Assembly (NCBI RefSeq): GCF_030936135.1
Contig: NC_082608.1
Span: 9,207,535-9,271,534 of the forward strand
DNA from: Gavia stellata
Lineage: Eukaryota; Chordata; Aves; Gaviiformes; Gaviidae
DNA length: 64,000 bases
Direction: 5' to 3'
Shown in pieces: positions 34,701 through 48,500 of this stretch. How positions within the stretch are numbered: the first letter of the stretch is position 1; every line of letters starts with the position of its first letter. A model generated the notes under the pieces. It did no database searches, was not told where the DNA came from, and saw nothing but the letters and a program-made list of their open reading frames with translations. The position numbers and the translations under genes were made by a program.

Positions 34701-37700
34701 TTTTTCCTGAAAAAGGGAGAGCTGTGCAAATTTAAGCTCATATAGTCTAAGTGGGTTATATTCTGATAATTTTATTTCTGATAAATATATTTACAGTCAG
34801 AGAAACATATAAGTGCTTATTCAGAGTGGAAACTAACTAATCAAATAACTAAGGGAGAAAAAACATCCCCAGGTCATTTAACACAAATGCAGGCAAAAAG
34901 CTTCTAAGAGTATTCTAGGAGGTACAAATGCAATCAGATTTTTTTATTTCTGGCAATGTTCCACCTCTTAGTGACATAGATTAGGGAAAAGAATTGGTGC
35001 TTTAAAACGGAATAGAAAAAAAAGTTTTTTTTAAACAGAATTCCCATAGCATCTCACTAAAAAGTCAGATAAGAGTCAGACCAGAATAACAAAGAACTGG
35101 GAGGAATTTTAATCAGCTGAAAGAAGGCTGATTTGCTTCCTTAAATATCGACATACTTAATCAATGCATGCTATTGTGTTTATCAATAGAAGTTGGGTAA
35201 GATTTGGTTAATAAAATGGAGAACACTTTCAAAGTCAGCTAGTGGACTGTGAAGAGTTCGTGTTCTTGCTAACCAAAGCAGCAAGGCAACCTTTTGACCT
35301 GTGCAGTAGTCTAATTTTTTAAAAAGAAATACAAGTAATTAAATGATAGATGATGAAATCATTAACAGTCAGTAAGCTTCTAACCTGGGAAGTGTGTCAG
35401 TAAGTGGGGAAAAATAAAATAATGGAAGAACAGCCATAGAAACAAAGTTATGCCACCAGATGTGCAGAGAATTAAAATAGGATGGTGAACTGTCCCAAAA
35501 GCTAAGTGTTTGAAGAGAGTTTGATGTGAATTTATACTAAATCCGTTACTGCAGTGCCAAATTATGTCAAGAATTAAAAATAAAGCTTAGAATACAGAAT
35601 TATGCATACCAGGCTAAATTTCATTCTGAAATGCTTCAGCCAAAAGTAGGAAAAAATGAACACAGAATTACTCTGACATATCTTACCAATATTCTGTACA
35701 TGCTTTTTCTCTTTTTGTTATACATGTTTCTCTTTTGTGAGACTATATTTTTAGATGAGTTAGTAATGTGCTTAGAATTGACATATACTAAAATCATAAC
35801 TTCTCTTGCTTAAATGTTTTCAAATCCATAACAAAGTAGTATGTTGGACTGTATTAATCACATCTTGAGTGTAAAGTGGTGAAATGCTCTGCTTTTCTGT
35901 AATTAAGGCTCTCATTAGATGTTTTACTTTGTAATGTGTGTTGTTTTAAATCTCCTCTTACAATGCTGAAAGAGGTTAAAACTGCATTTCAAGTGTAGGG
36001 AAATATAGCTATAACTTTCCTATTTTGCATCTTCTTAGATTTAAGCAAGAGGCTCTAGAGCTTTTGAACATATCCCTTTTTACAAGCAATCCAACTCTTT
36101 TAAAGCAGAAATAAAATATCCATAGGGGACTTCAGATTTCAAATTCTCTTCGCAGACGTAATGGTCATCTCTGACTAAATATTATGTTTTATGAGGACAT
36201 TCCTAAGGCTTCGCTCCAGATTGTAGATGTCCCTCTAACAGGGCTTTTATTTTCTTTAAACTCTATGATTATATAAAATTTTTTGTAATTCTGGGAAATA
36301 TTTACTGTATAAGAGAAACAATATCTAGATGGTTTACAAGTTAATTTAATGCTGGCTGATGTGCTTGACTGACAGCCCTAAAGAGAGAATGTTCTATTTC
36401 ATGTCCCAGAACAGACACATCATAGAGTAATGACTCTTAAAAATTCATAGTGAAAATTCAGTCTCTTGCTTTATTCGTACTAGAGTCATGTATTACATCT
36501 GTTCTGCTAATGCAGCCAGTAAAGCACACATCTCTCCTGTGATACAGTGACTTCTTTTTATTAAGGCAGAGATCTGTCTGCATACAAATATGATTATATA
36601 AACAATTCATATAGCCTGTGCCTGAAATTTCTGCAAAGCACTTACTGCAGCTGGTCACTATAGCAACGGGCAAACAGGCTGGTTTAAATTTGTTATTTCA
36701 CTATGGCAGAGGCTTTCTATTTTGTTGCATTTTGCTTCAGATAGAAAACATGCTGGTGTAACATCTCTACACAAACAATTTACACCTCATGTAAACCAGT
36801 CCACGGGGAAGTACCGCATGTTCCACTTGTGCAAATCACTTACCTGTGTGAGTGCCTTGCTCTAACGCTTCCCAATTCCTCTAAGTTACCTCAGTCGTTT
36901 TTGTGTATAAGACTGCAGAGACAGTGTCATAAGCACTAGTACTATATTTGTCCTCCTTCCCTCCTGTAACACATCTCAAAATTATTTTAAAAACATGCAC
37001 TAAATCAAGGTGAAAAATCAGGAAAAGTGGGTGGACATGAAAAGTACAGTCACCAGTAAAGCTAGACAGTTTCATATATCAAGACACAACTAGGTCTTTC
37101 AAATTACGGGACGGAAGAGAAAGCCATACCAGCATGCTGCACACAGCAAACATCATTAACTGAAATAGTACCTTTTACTGAAAAAGATAAGTAGTAAAGT
37201 GTAGGGCAAGTTCCAATGGAGGAGAAGAATGAAAATGAGTGAAGGATAGCTATACCTGTTGCAGATTTGCATTGAGCCTTCTTCCTAGGAAAATATTTAG
37301 CTACTGAAAAACACCAGTTCACAGCAAGAGAAAGAAATTAACAACTGACTTTGTAAAGCTGCTAGGCATTTTCTACCAAAACAGTGGTAATTTTGGACAG
37401 GTAAATGGGACAGTATTTGTAGCCTGAACAATTCCTACAAAATATGAGAGGGCATGATGAATGTATGTGTTCTTCTTGTGTGTAAGTTAGCTTTGCAGAA
37501 GGACCCACATACCTATGGCCCAGTGACCTAAAGTCTCTATTTGGGAAAGGATTTAATAGTAACAGCAGAACTGAACCAGCCATACCTTCTTTGTTTTGTG
37601 CGATTCTGCTGTTTACCCACTAGAAGTGAGCATCTCAGAAAAACCCTGACAGATACTGCCAAAAATGATAACTCATTTAGATCTCTCATCTGCATGTAAT

Positions 37701-40700
37701 GCAAAGTAGTTTATTGTTATGTAATGAAAAGCTACATTTACTGCACATAAAGTCATACCTGATCTTTCTGATATTCCAAGAGTCTGTGGAAAGTTTCAGT
37801 TTCTTCCTACCTATAACAAGTCCCTCCTGCACCTACAACAGGCAACAAATGCTGCAGAAGCCTTGAGATCTGTATGGTCCTAACTTAATTTTCTCCTTCA
37901 TTTAATCATAGTACATTAGATTGATTTAAAATTTTTATTCTAGCTATCTGGTTAGAAAAAACCCATTTCATAATGGCAATACAGAATGATAACCCAAAGA
38001 AGATTATTCTGCAGTATTTGTGCTCTACCAGATGTTTCTCTTACCTAGGTGCTGCGATCAGTACAAAGAATAGGGAGTTACATGGCTTTCATGCTGAAAT
38101 GTGCATGGAAAGCTTTTTCATTTTATTAAAAAGAAAGTGGCCTGTGGGATACAAAGAAATTCAACTCAACACTGTGATTCAGAAGACTGGCAGGTGAAAG
38201 ATGCCTTCTGGATGACCTTGCTCATTCACAAAAAGAACAGGAGTAATTTTCTTCAACAGAAAATCTAATGTTTGCCTAAAATTCATCATGTGATTATGAT
38301 AAATTAGCTATATTTACCATTTCCTTTATTCAGGAGATAAGGTGTATAAATCTATGACAGATGTGGCAAGCTTGCAGCTTGGAAACAGAATTAGACACGT
38401 TAGCCATGGCAATCGGAGAAAACTTGTCAGAATCTCTTCAGCAATAGTGGCATAACTCCACAGCACAGCCTGTTGCGCTTTTGAGGAACAGGCCCAACAA
38501 CTTTTCCTTGTGTAGGACATGGTCAAATCTACCCAATGAAACCACAAATTTGTGTCTTTGGATGTTGCTTGCCAAATCTATTCCAGATGATCAATTTGGT
38601 TTTGTTTTTTTGAATAAGCTGGCCAAATATAATGAAATTTTCATGTTTTCTCTCAAACTGCCGAAGAAAACAGTGCTGTACAGAATCTTGAGGCATTACT
38701 GTTATTCTTTAGCCATACTGACAGTAAACCAAATATTCCTTCTTTAATTTATATCCCCTGGACAGTTTCTGAATTTGAGCTAGTACTTAACTTTTTATCA
38801 TATGGTTATTTGGGTTTTCTAACAGACTTTTGTTGAAGAACTCTGTCAAAGGCTGCCTGTGAGCCTGAGCAGATCCTGCCAGCTGGTTTTTGTGTAGTTA
38901 ATCTGATAAAGTTCACGTGGCTGACAGTGGCCTGCAGGGAGCATGGCTCATTCCTGCTGTTTGTGTCTGTCAGAAAGGGGTCATTATAATTTTGTTTTTA
39001 GTTTTTAAGCCAATTTATTGGAAGCTAGATAAGTGTGGCCTGTGATATTTTGCAAAAGAGTGGAAATAGCACAAGCCATCTTCTTGCCCACCATGCTAGG
39101 AACTGAGGAACTATTTTAGCCAGGAGCTCAGACGTTTTGTTTCTGATAGGTCTCAGTGCAATACTGTCATCTCCTAGTTCCTGCTGTTGTATCATCTTCC
39201 CTGTAGGAAAAGAGCAAGTTAGGAGTACCCAGTTTTCTGTTATTCTCATTGCAAGCTGATGCAATATCAGCTTTACATTGTCTTAATTGTTGAACTATTT
39301 TGTGAGCTCTGGAATAATAAAACTGTTTCAGATTTCATTCACCATGTCACCCTCCCATATGAAAATGTATTTTGGTCTCAGGGATGGCCTCCAAATTCTT
39401 GCATGAATGTTAAAGCAAATATTTTATTCAGGCCTTCAGCAACATTAGCCTCATCTGTCACTATTAATGTATTCACATTCCTTAATGATCCTGCTGACTT
39501 TGGTTTTGTTTTTTTTTTTTTTTTTCCTGGCTGCTTGCTTCCTTTTAATGTCTATCTTTATTAATTTTGAAAAATATCCTATTTCTAAAACAGCCAACTA
39601 GCTGTGATCAACCTTAGCATTAACCGATTTTATTATCTTTTTAATTATTCTCAAACAGTCAGGTTTCTGGAATCAAGCTATCAGCTGTGCTGCTGTAACT
39701 AGGAAAAGATTTTTCTTTAATGATAACCATTGGATTTTCCCTTTTATCTTTTTCAGGTGATTCAGTAATATTTCTGTTATTCTCAGGTATGTGATCTGCA
39801 TCTCCAAAGACTTGCATACTTTAAAAGTACTGTTTCTTAAAAGCCTATCTTCAGATAATCCTCATCAGAAGAAAATTTGTACAGTATAAGAAGCATAGGT
39901 GTTGGTAGAGGTGAAGAAGCAGTGGGGAACATGGAGGACTGGTAAAATGTTCTTTGGATTACCCATACATAAGTATAATGCACATTGCTGTGGAATTACA
40001 AGCTGTTAAGTTTTTGTTTCTTTTATAGATTTAATCTGTGGAGGATATACATGCAAAAGACATCTGAATATGAAAAAGAACCTGTTTGGTTTTGTATTCA
40101 TTTACAGCTTCTAAGCTTTTACAGTATTTAAGGCTGATGTCCTGATTTGCTGGATGTTGAAAAGCTAAAATCCATGTTCATCCATGATCATCATGAGCAG
40201 CTGACTTTCTAGGGACTACATCTGAATGGGTTGTAGATCTTGAGCATCATGAGTAACAGGCTTATAACTGCACCATAATATTTGAGGCGGGAATGCCTTT
40301 TATGAGACAACTTCAAAATGAGCATGACAAATGAACCAGGAAATTAGTTTTATTTTTCATCTCTTGAAGTGAAATCTTACAACAGCAGATCTGCCTTTTG
40401 TTTGGTCAAAGTAAACTGCTAACATTTTATGTTTACAGAAAACGCTTTTCACTTCAATCTTCCCAGCTGATTTACTATGAAAGTTACAGTGCTGCAAGAA
40501 GTTAAAATTGTTGTAAAACTCTACCCTGCAGAAGTCCAGACATGAAATTCTTGTTTCAGTAACATTGTTTCAATATAATAGCTTACTTTTTTGAGACAGA
40601 ATGTTCTGGCTTGTTGCTGATCATACTTTTCTGGTAATGATTTAGCAAAGGGCTTAATGGAATGAGAGAGGTCGGACACAACTGGCATCTGAAATAAAGT

Positions 40701-43700
40701 ACACTGTAGTTTGGAGCAATTTCAGTTTCCCAAACAGGCAAAGGGCAAAAAGCTAGTCTTGTTTCCATGTATTGTGTATGCTTGAACGCTTGCAACAGGA
40801 GGCAGAATGAGCTGAAACAGTAGAGAGAACTGTTTGTATTTTTGTGTTGGTTTAACTGAAATAAAAAGAAGTTGGAAATGTATCTCAGTGACAGAGCCCA
40901 TATATGCTGGAATAGGAATTCTGGCAACTAAGAGAAAAAGCCCCAAGCGAACATTGACAGTTTAAACTATGCTAACCCCACCCAAGGGGTGTTATTGCTT
41001 CAGTTAGTAGACTGTGCCTTTAAGCAAGCTCAAAAAAAAAAAAAAAAAAGCCCCCAGTGGATGTAGTGCTCCCTTCTTCATCTTTTCTTGGCTTTGAACT
41101 TGCCACAGAACTATTTATGAATATGCTGTTAATGGCTGCCAAAGTAGTAGAAGTATTATAATCTGATGGGTATAAGGTTTGCAAGAAGACGTGCTATCTT
41201 TTATTAGGTATGCTGAGAACCAGGAAAAACTGACACCCAATCGTCTTGATCTGTGGTTGCTTCCAAGGATGACTTAGCACCACAGGATTGTGTGAAGAGA
41301 ACAAAATGTCTCATAAAACCAGAACATTTCAGTAAGGGAATGGTAGTGACAGTGAAGGATTCTGATTACAGTCCTTCTAGCCTTTGACAAAAATAGTGGG
41401 AACAATTAAGGGTGCCATTTAAAAATGGAGAGGGAGTAAAAATTGCTCAGGAAATCCAGGGGGGAGGAACTTTGGTATTTCTTCTAATTTATGTAAGAAC
41501 AATCACCATTGCTTAACCTCGGTTACAGGGTTATAAGAATAATCATTGATGGTCATGTGATCAAACTGTTTCTAGGCTGTTAAGTGTCTTTTACCATTCC
41601 TCAGTGGATTTCTCTTTTAAACAGTAGACTTGCTTATAGCTCTGGTAGTGCACAAAAGTATAGTACAGCTGGTTGGTAAGCAGAAGGTGCATCTCAGTTC
41701 TATAAGAACGTGCAAGAAAGAGATTTAACCTCCTCCCCAAATCTATTGAATAAAACCCCTAAGAATTAAAACAGAATTAAACGATTCAGGAATAAAATCC
41801 TTTCCGTTGTCCTGATGCCTAGTTCCTCACTTTGTGGTCTCTTTAAAAGTTGATGTGTTTTTCCCCCTGAAGTGCTACAGTGGGAGCTTTTGCTTAAGAT
41901 AACAAATATTGGTATTGTGTAAAATGCCACTGAACGCAGCTGTTAGCAGGCCCATCATCTGCTGTATTATTTTCTCTTTCTGCAGTAATTCATACAGCTT
42001 TCTTCTAAGGATTTGATTATTTCCATTACAGCTTGATCTCTAACTTACGTATTTTAAATGGACAAGACTGACAAAGGGAAGTAGAGAGGGTAAATGACAA
42101 GTCATAAACAGAGAGGTAAAATGACTTTCCCAAGGTCACACAAAAGAATTGTAGAAGAATTGGGAGCAGATGCAATCATCCTTGATGAAGTTCCCACTTG
42201 CTGGACAAGAGCTTTTTGATATGAAGATATGACAAGAGTGCTTTTATCTGTGAACATTTGATTATCCATAAAGAATTAACACCTTAATGAAAGAATTTTG
42301 GTAAATTTAGTGATACATTTACTTGTCTCTTCAAGCTGAATTTAGATTTGTCAGCAAAAGTGTATGGATTTCTCAGCACTGGTTTAAATGAATGAACTAT
42401 TTGAACTATTTGAAGCATTTGCCTGTATCAAATCCACAATGTCTACCCATTATGCTACCTTAAATAACCTATTTTTTCAGTGCTCTAAAGTTTGGCTTCA
42501 GGCCTTTTAATCCTATTCTAGCATATGCAGATAATTTATAAACTGGCCCTTTGTTTATTTCCCAAATGGAAGTTTTAAGCCTTCATCCAGAAAACAGAAA
42601 CAAAAAAGTCATACATGTATTTTCAATGGTGTAGAAAACTTCTCCTCTTTTCCAAACAACATTATTATCAAGCTTCTGCTTTAATGCCTGTTAAACTTGC
42701 TTCAACTGGAATATATTGAATAGATTTTGAACTTCTATCACATGCTTACTGCTTTGTCAGTAAAATTACTGCAATATCTCATGCCATCTGTCACAATCCC
42801 TTCTCTCAGCAGGGACTCTTTGCCAGTTATAATGTTATAAAGTCTAAACTGTTAGCATGAAAGAGTATTATTGCTGGGCATTTTGTTGCTCAGCCAGAAG
42901 GTTATGTTAAGGAAAAAGGAACATGATGTAAGGTGGGTTTTTTTGGGGGGGAGGGGCAGGGGTGTATATGATTTTAAATTTGAATAAAAATTTTTCTAAA
43001 AATACCAGACGGTAAAATATTCTTTGATGTATTCTTCCTTCTGGACTGCTGTTGTGGTTTGCCATAATAAATTTGTGTGTTCTGAAGAACAGTTGCTGTC
43101 TTGCTTCGCAGAGTTCTGCCACATGCAAACACTTTTTGAAAATGATACTCATGCAATGCATGGGAGTTAAATTACAATACCAAGTGTACAGTGTGTGGCA
43201 TGTGTGCTGCATAGTAACAGATACAGTGTAGTGGCTGCTAAGAAGACTGGCATCCTTACAAGTCACTGGATACTGCAGTTGCATTTCAGTGCGCTACAGG
43301 ACTTTGTTGTAGGAGGTAGGCTAGTGTCAAAATGCTTTGACAAATAACTTGGGAGGATGTCTCAGTCTTCACCCAAAAATCTTTACAACTGGTGTAATGT
43401 AATTTCTACTGGCACAGGATAGTTAACCTAATACTCCTGGCCAAATTCCAAATGTCATCAGACCTAAATCTTCCATGTCCAATCAGTTTGAAGAAGTGTC
43501 TCCTGGTTCAACATGAGCATGTACTGTATTACTGATGTAATGGCTGTCACTGTTACGCTCTCATATTGATATGAGTCCAACTAAGTTTAGCCATGGCATT
43601 TATTTCAATGCATTCTTAACATCCCTCTGGCCCTAAAAGATGGTGGAGTATCAAGTATGTATCAGTCAAATTAAATAACCATGTTTCTGCAGAATTATTC

Positions 43701-45264
43701 ATGAAAGATCCTTTTTCTTAAGAAAGTAGCGGTTGCAAACCATTTTTTAAGACATACTTTTGTGTAGTTTTAAAAGCTAATAGACTTCTTTATATACAGA
43801 AATATATAAAGAATTAAATTGTTTGGGAGTATCTTTCCCAAAACTAGGCCAAATCTTCAGCTAGAAATTGGACTATAGTTAAGCAAGTGCATTTCTTATG
43901 GAAGCATTGACAAACATTCTGCTGCTTAATTTCGCTTGAATAACCCTTCTGTGACGTTTCAGTAATTCTCGAATATTCATGTCTGGGAACATTAAGAATC
44001 AAAACATGCTCCTTTTCCTCTAGCACTGGCTTCATTCATGCCTTTCATGCTTGTATCCAGGAATATCTTTGGAGAGCTTAAATAGCTGTGGTCTAAGCTC
44101 TGTGAGTCACTGGAGAAGAAATGGAGACAAGCAAATGAATATTTAAAAAACTTGTAGCAGAGTGGATTTGTAAATTGCATAAATTCCACAGGCATTTATT
44201 GCTGTTCCTTCAACAGCTAGTGAGATACTCCTCAATCTGTTCTGCAAGGACTAATCACAATGAAGCAAGGTTAGTTTATTTCACTTAAAATATCCTATGA
44301 ATCAGTCCTTTGCATCCATCTGCTTCTTATGTAAACAGTTTGTCTTATACAAACCTTGGTGTTTTTTATATAGTAAGTTGTACAAATTCTATTCATTTGC
44401 TTGCTTATGCTGGAAATTATTTCCTCGACCATGAGGTTTCCATCAAAGCAGAATAAATCCCTTGTTCAAAATTAAGAAATGTTTTTTTGAAATTCCTGTG
44501 GTTTAATAATCAATTTATGCATGCTCATGCTTTGGGGGTTTTTTTATGTCTTGGAATGCAGTCGTGAAAAATGTCACGCTCTACTATGAGAGTTTGTCAT
44601 GTCTCAATAGTCATTCTAATATTCCACAACTCTTATGTGTTTGGATATGTTTAGAAACAAAATTAAGATTGAAAAAGAGTTAAATTTCAAATTTATGGCT
44701 CTGTGGACAGCCTAATTTTTCAGTACATACAACTGTCTTCATTCTTAGACAGAATGACACCCAAGGATTACATCTTGCTGTAGTTTGAACTGCCATCCAG
44801 TGAGACAGCACATACGAAATGCAAGTGAGAGAGATAAAACTTAGGTCTTCTTGCACAGAAGCATATTTTTGGTTGCTCATTTTTATTATATTGTCAAACA
44901 GCACAATACATTAAATGATGATGGTGATACATGGATGCCACTGCTAATGTTTAAGATGAGATTTCTCTTGCACTGGATATGTAAAGCCTCTTTCTATGGA
45001 CAGTCAACCTGCATTAGCTCTACTTAAGAAAAGAGGATCAGTCAAAGAACCATCTATTTTAATTGTAATCAATTTAGTAAAGCTTAAAGCACCATATGGG
45101 GGCAGGGCTCCATCATAATCCGAGCTGCCCACAGACAACGGAAAGACAAGCTAGCACCAAAAAATCAGAGAGAAATGTCCTTTTCTACAGAAGGATATAA
45201 TGTAAACATGATTTTAAAAGAACAATCTTGGGTTAAAACTCTGTTATCCAGCCAGGCTTAGCGC
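28751..45264. other. Gene-poor region, nothing coding recognised
   Basis: About 16 kb of AT-rich, largely repeat-free DNA. Homopolymer runs occur at 39507-39529 (T) and 41032-41049 (A), and a G-rich run at 42943-42961. Stretches with dense homeodomain-like TAAT motifs and little simple sequence (about 29.04-29.31 kb, 38.83-38.97 kb) may be conserved non-coding elements, but this cannot be shown without alignment. Confidence 0.5.
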
Positions 45265-45406
45265 ATGACCAATGGATTTACTGGAGGACTAACACTGCCC
45301 AGTCTCTTTTGCATATTTTGGTCATGTGGCAAATATTCCCACCTCTTCCCCTGGAGCTCCTGCAGTTCTGTTGCAGTCATTGAGACTACCTGCATGCCTT
45401 TCTGTA

Positions 45407-45512
45407 TTGGCACTGTAATGTGCCAAAGATGGTACAGGAGGAATTTGTACCGTTACCACTGTAACATACCAAAGACAGTACATAACAGTGGTAATGGTAC
45501 AAACTCCTTCTC
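45407..45512. repeat. Inverted repeat (hairpin) of 24-27 bp arms
   Basis: Arm 45439-45462 and arm 45485-45508 are reverse complements over 24 bp with two mismatches, separated by a 22-base loop. Three further outer pairs, one G:T, extend the stem to 27 bp. A separate 7-bp hairpin (TTGGCAC / GTGCCAA, 45407-45426) lies just upstream. Related CCAAAGA-GTAC units occur at 45423-45435 and 45469-45482. It could be a remnant of a palindromic transposon or a small-RNA precursor; neither is demonstrated. Confidence 0.7.
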
Positions 45513-48500
45513 AGTCTCCTACTGCCTTGGACTCTTGGAAGATCTTTTCCCTTTCCTTGACAGAGAAACACATGTGCATCGCTATCATCCTGATTTATGC
45601 CAAGTGGATCTGTGCTCCTTCAAGACGTGGTGTGTGAAAGAAAGAAAAAGATTAGTTCCTCTCTTCTCTGTGACAAAGTGCTGATTCCTGGGTTCCATTG
45701 CACCACCAGTTCCTGGCTCAACGTCACGAACTTTCACAGTTACAAATGTTTGGTAGCTGCTACTTCCAGCTGAGAGCTGTAAGAAAGTTGGCTAAGCTAG
45801 CAAATCAGTGCCAGAACGTCTGGGGTGAAGTGACTCTGCACACGCATTCTTTTCTGTTCTTTGTAAAACAACTTCAATCCTGGCAAACTGGACACATTAA
45901 TCTGGTTGAATTAATGCAATCTGTTAAATCTCATCCTATTTTTCCAGCGTATTCTGCATATTCAATTACACTAAGACCATGAAAAAGAAGTGAAGTATAA
46001 TTGCGTCATACAAGTTGTTGGGTGTGGAAGAAATCTGGGATGTTAAATAGCTGTGTTCATGGTCTGCTGCAGCTTTATGTGGTTTGGAAGGCAGCATTAT
46101 TTGCTGAGATAGGATTTTGCAGATGCCAAAGTATTAAAGTGATAAAATAACTAATGCTCATCTTAAACTGGTTAGTTCTAGGCTAATGAAATTAAGGGGT
46201 AACTTCTGCCCCTATGTACAACGGTTTTAAGTTGCTCATAGGCACAACCAGTGAAAACCTGCACTGGTTTATAAAATTTAAGATTAATTTTCAAAGGCAA
46301 ATGTAGACATTTAAGGCACATTTCTAAGGGAGTGAAGATACTGTGGAAAATTCTTCAGCTCTAGGCTTAGAATAGTTGGTAATTCTGTGTTTGTTTATTT
46401 TAAGCTAAGGTTGGGTCTAGATTAAAGGAATACTGGAAAACTTGTCTAATGGAAACTCACCTCATACTAACAAGAGCATTCCCTGTTTTTCAAATGAAAC
46501 TGATTTTACTGAGGAAAGTGCTCTTGCTGGCTATGGCTATAAGGGGTAGGTTCTGTAAGGTTACTAATACGCCTTACATAATTATGCTGACAAAAATTTT
46601 TAACTGTAGATCAGGCCTCAGTGTGCAATAGAAGGACTTCTAAAGAAGTTAGAATATTTTTTAAGCAATTTGCTATTGTATGTAATTATGAAAAATGTTT
46701 GCACAGGCATTGAGCCATGTTGATTGTTTCTTTTTATAGGTTCAATATGTTTAGGCTCCCTGCTCAGTTTAGGAAAAGCATAAAGAATCCTGAAGCTTTC
46801 AAATGCAGACTGCCTGTTCTCTGGTTATGGGATTTTGCCTTTTGCTCAGTTTCAGGTTCAAATAAACTTTAAGAAGTAAAATAACTGCTAAGATAAACTT
46901 CCTGAAATCAGTGGAATTACATCAGGAGTACTTCTGAGATCTTTTTAAATGTGGTTCATTATTCTTACCAAAATCGTACTCGGGTTTCCCTTGCAGAAAA
47001 TTGATGGTCCTTAAGTTTCCTAGGTAGTTAGTGATAGTAAGAGTTGTTCAGATTTGATGCAGAGAATTTTGATGCTGAGTCTCTAGTTCTATTCTTAAAT
47101 GTTTACACATTTAAGACAACTTAAAATATCAGTTTCAGGTTTTTGTGGCCATCAGAGTCTTAAAGCACTTACAGCTTTGTAGTGACTGTCTGATGTAGCT
47201 CGACTGCATACTTTCAGCAAATTGTTACTGGAGATGTACTAAAGAGGAAGCAATAAGCAAGCCAGGTAGGTTTAATTCCAGAAATACTCCTAAGTGAAAC
47301 TATATGAGATGACCTTGTTACTTGGTTTCTGGAAGGTGCACATAAGCATGCCTCAAGTGAAGACTTCTATTACTTGGATTTCATTACCTTTGTTTTATAT
47401 TTGACATTTTGGGTTGTAAAGGGAATAATATCTTAAGATCACTGGATGAAACATCGAAGGGTAACATCTGGTGTCTGCCAATTGTTTTATGGCCTTTTTG
47501 ATACAGTGATTGTTGATCCTCAGAGTCTTCCTGCTCTGCATGAAAGGTATGAAGTCTTGTGAAATATCCTGTTCACTTTATATGGTATCAATACTTATTT
47601 TGTCTTGACTTTATAAACAAACAGAACAAGATTTTTACCTCAAGTTTTAGATGTCCTGCAAGTTAAAAACGTAACTCTGTCATGCATGCCTGATCTCACA
47701 ACTTGGACACTTAATAAAAGGCAAGTTAATATCAATGCAACTGCGAAGTTTCGATGCAGAGCACTAGGACTTAAAATCTCAGCTTGTATACTGTATGCCT
47801 TCTGAGTGCTCATGTGCCAGAGAAAAAGAGATGAGGCTTAACAAGACAGACCTAGAAATCAGCATATTTTCGGAACCAGACGGTGTTGGAGTGTATTGTG
47901 AAGTCACAGGTGGAGAGAGCCCTATTTACTAGTTTTCACTTTGAACAAAGAGTCTAAGACCTCAAAAGCTCTACGACTTACCTGAGGTTTGTCTCATTTG
48001 TAATTGAACAGCTGGGTTAAGGAAACCTATGTATTCCTCTGCCTTAGAGAACCCATGCCTTGTTCCTAGTTATCAGCTGTATTTGGCCAATATTCGTTTA
48101 TAAATGCTGAGACAATGTCCCGTAGAGCAAGAGCTATTGAACACTTGGTTATACCAGATTCTAATAGTGTTTGTGTTCTGCATGCATGGAGTTTATCCAC
48201 CGTGGTTCTGTCCAGGGTGGGTAAGGACACAGGAAGGTTGAGTTCCACTCAATACTCTTGTGCATTAGTTGAGGCAAGTCCCTTTTCAGGAGCCTTTCTG
48301 TTTTGGAAGGCTTTTCTTGGGGAAGCACAGGTGCTTTCTTTGAAAAAGAAAACCCCATGCAGTTGACCATCTTTTGCAATAGTCTGTTCAATTCTCAGTA
48401 TAGGTTTTCAACATACGTAGTGAAACGTATACACTCACAGCATATTTGCACCACGGTCTGTTTAAGAAAGAAATACCCATTATTCCCATATTAGAACAGT

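Noticed and set aside
45265..45684. 139-codon + strand frame
   Set aside because: It runs through the palindrome at 45439-45508 and the opposite strand shows the mirrored peptide, so the open frame reflects repeat structure rather than a protein.
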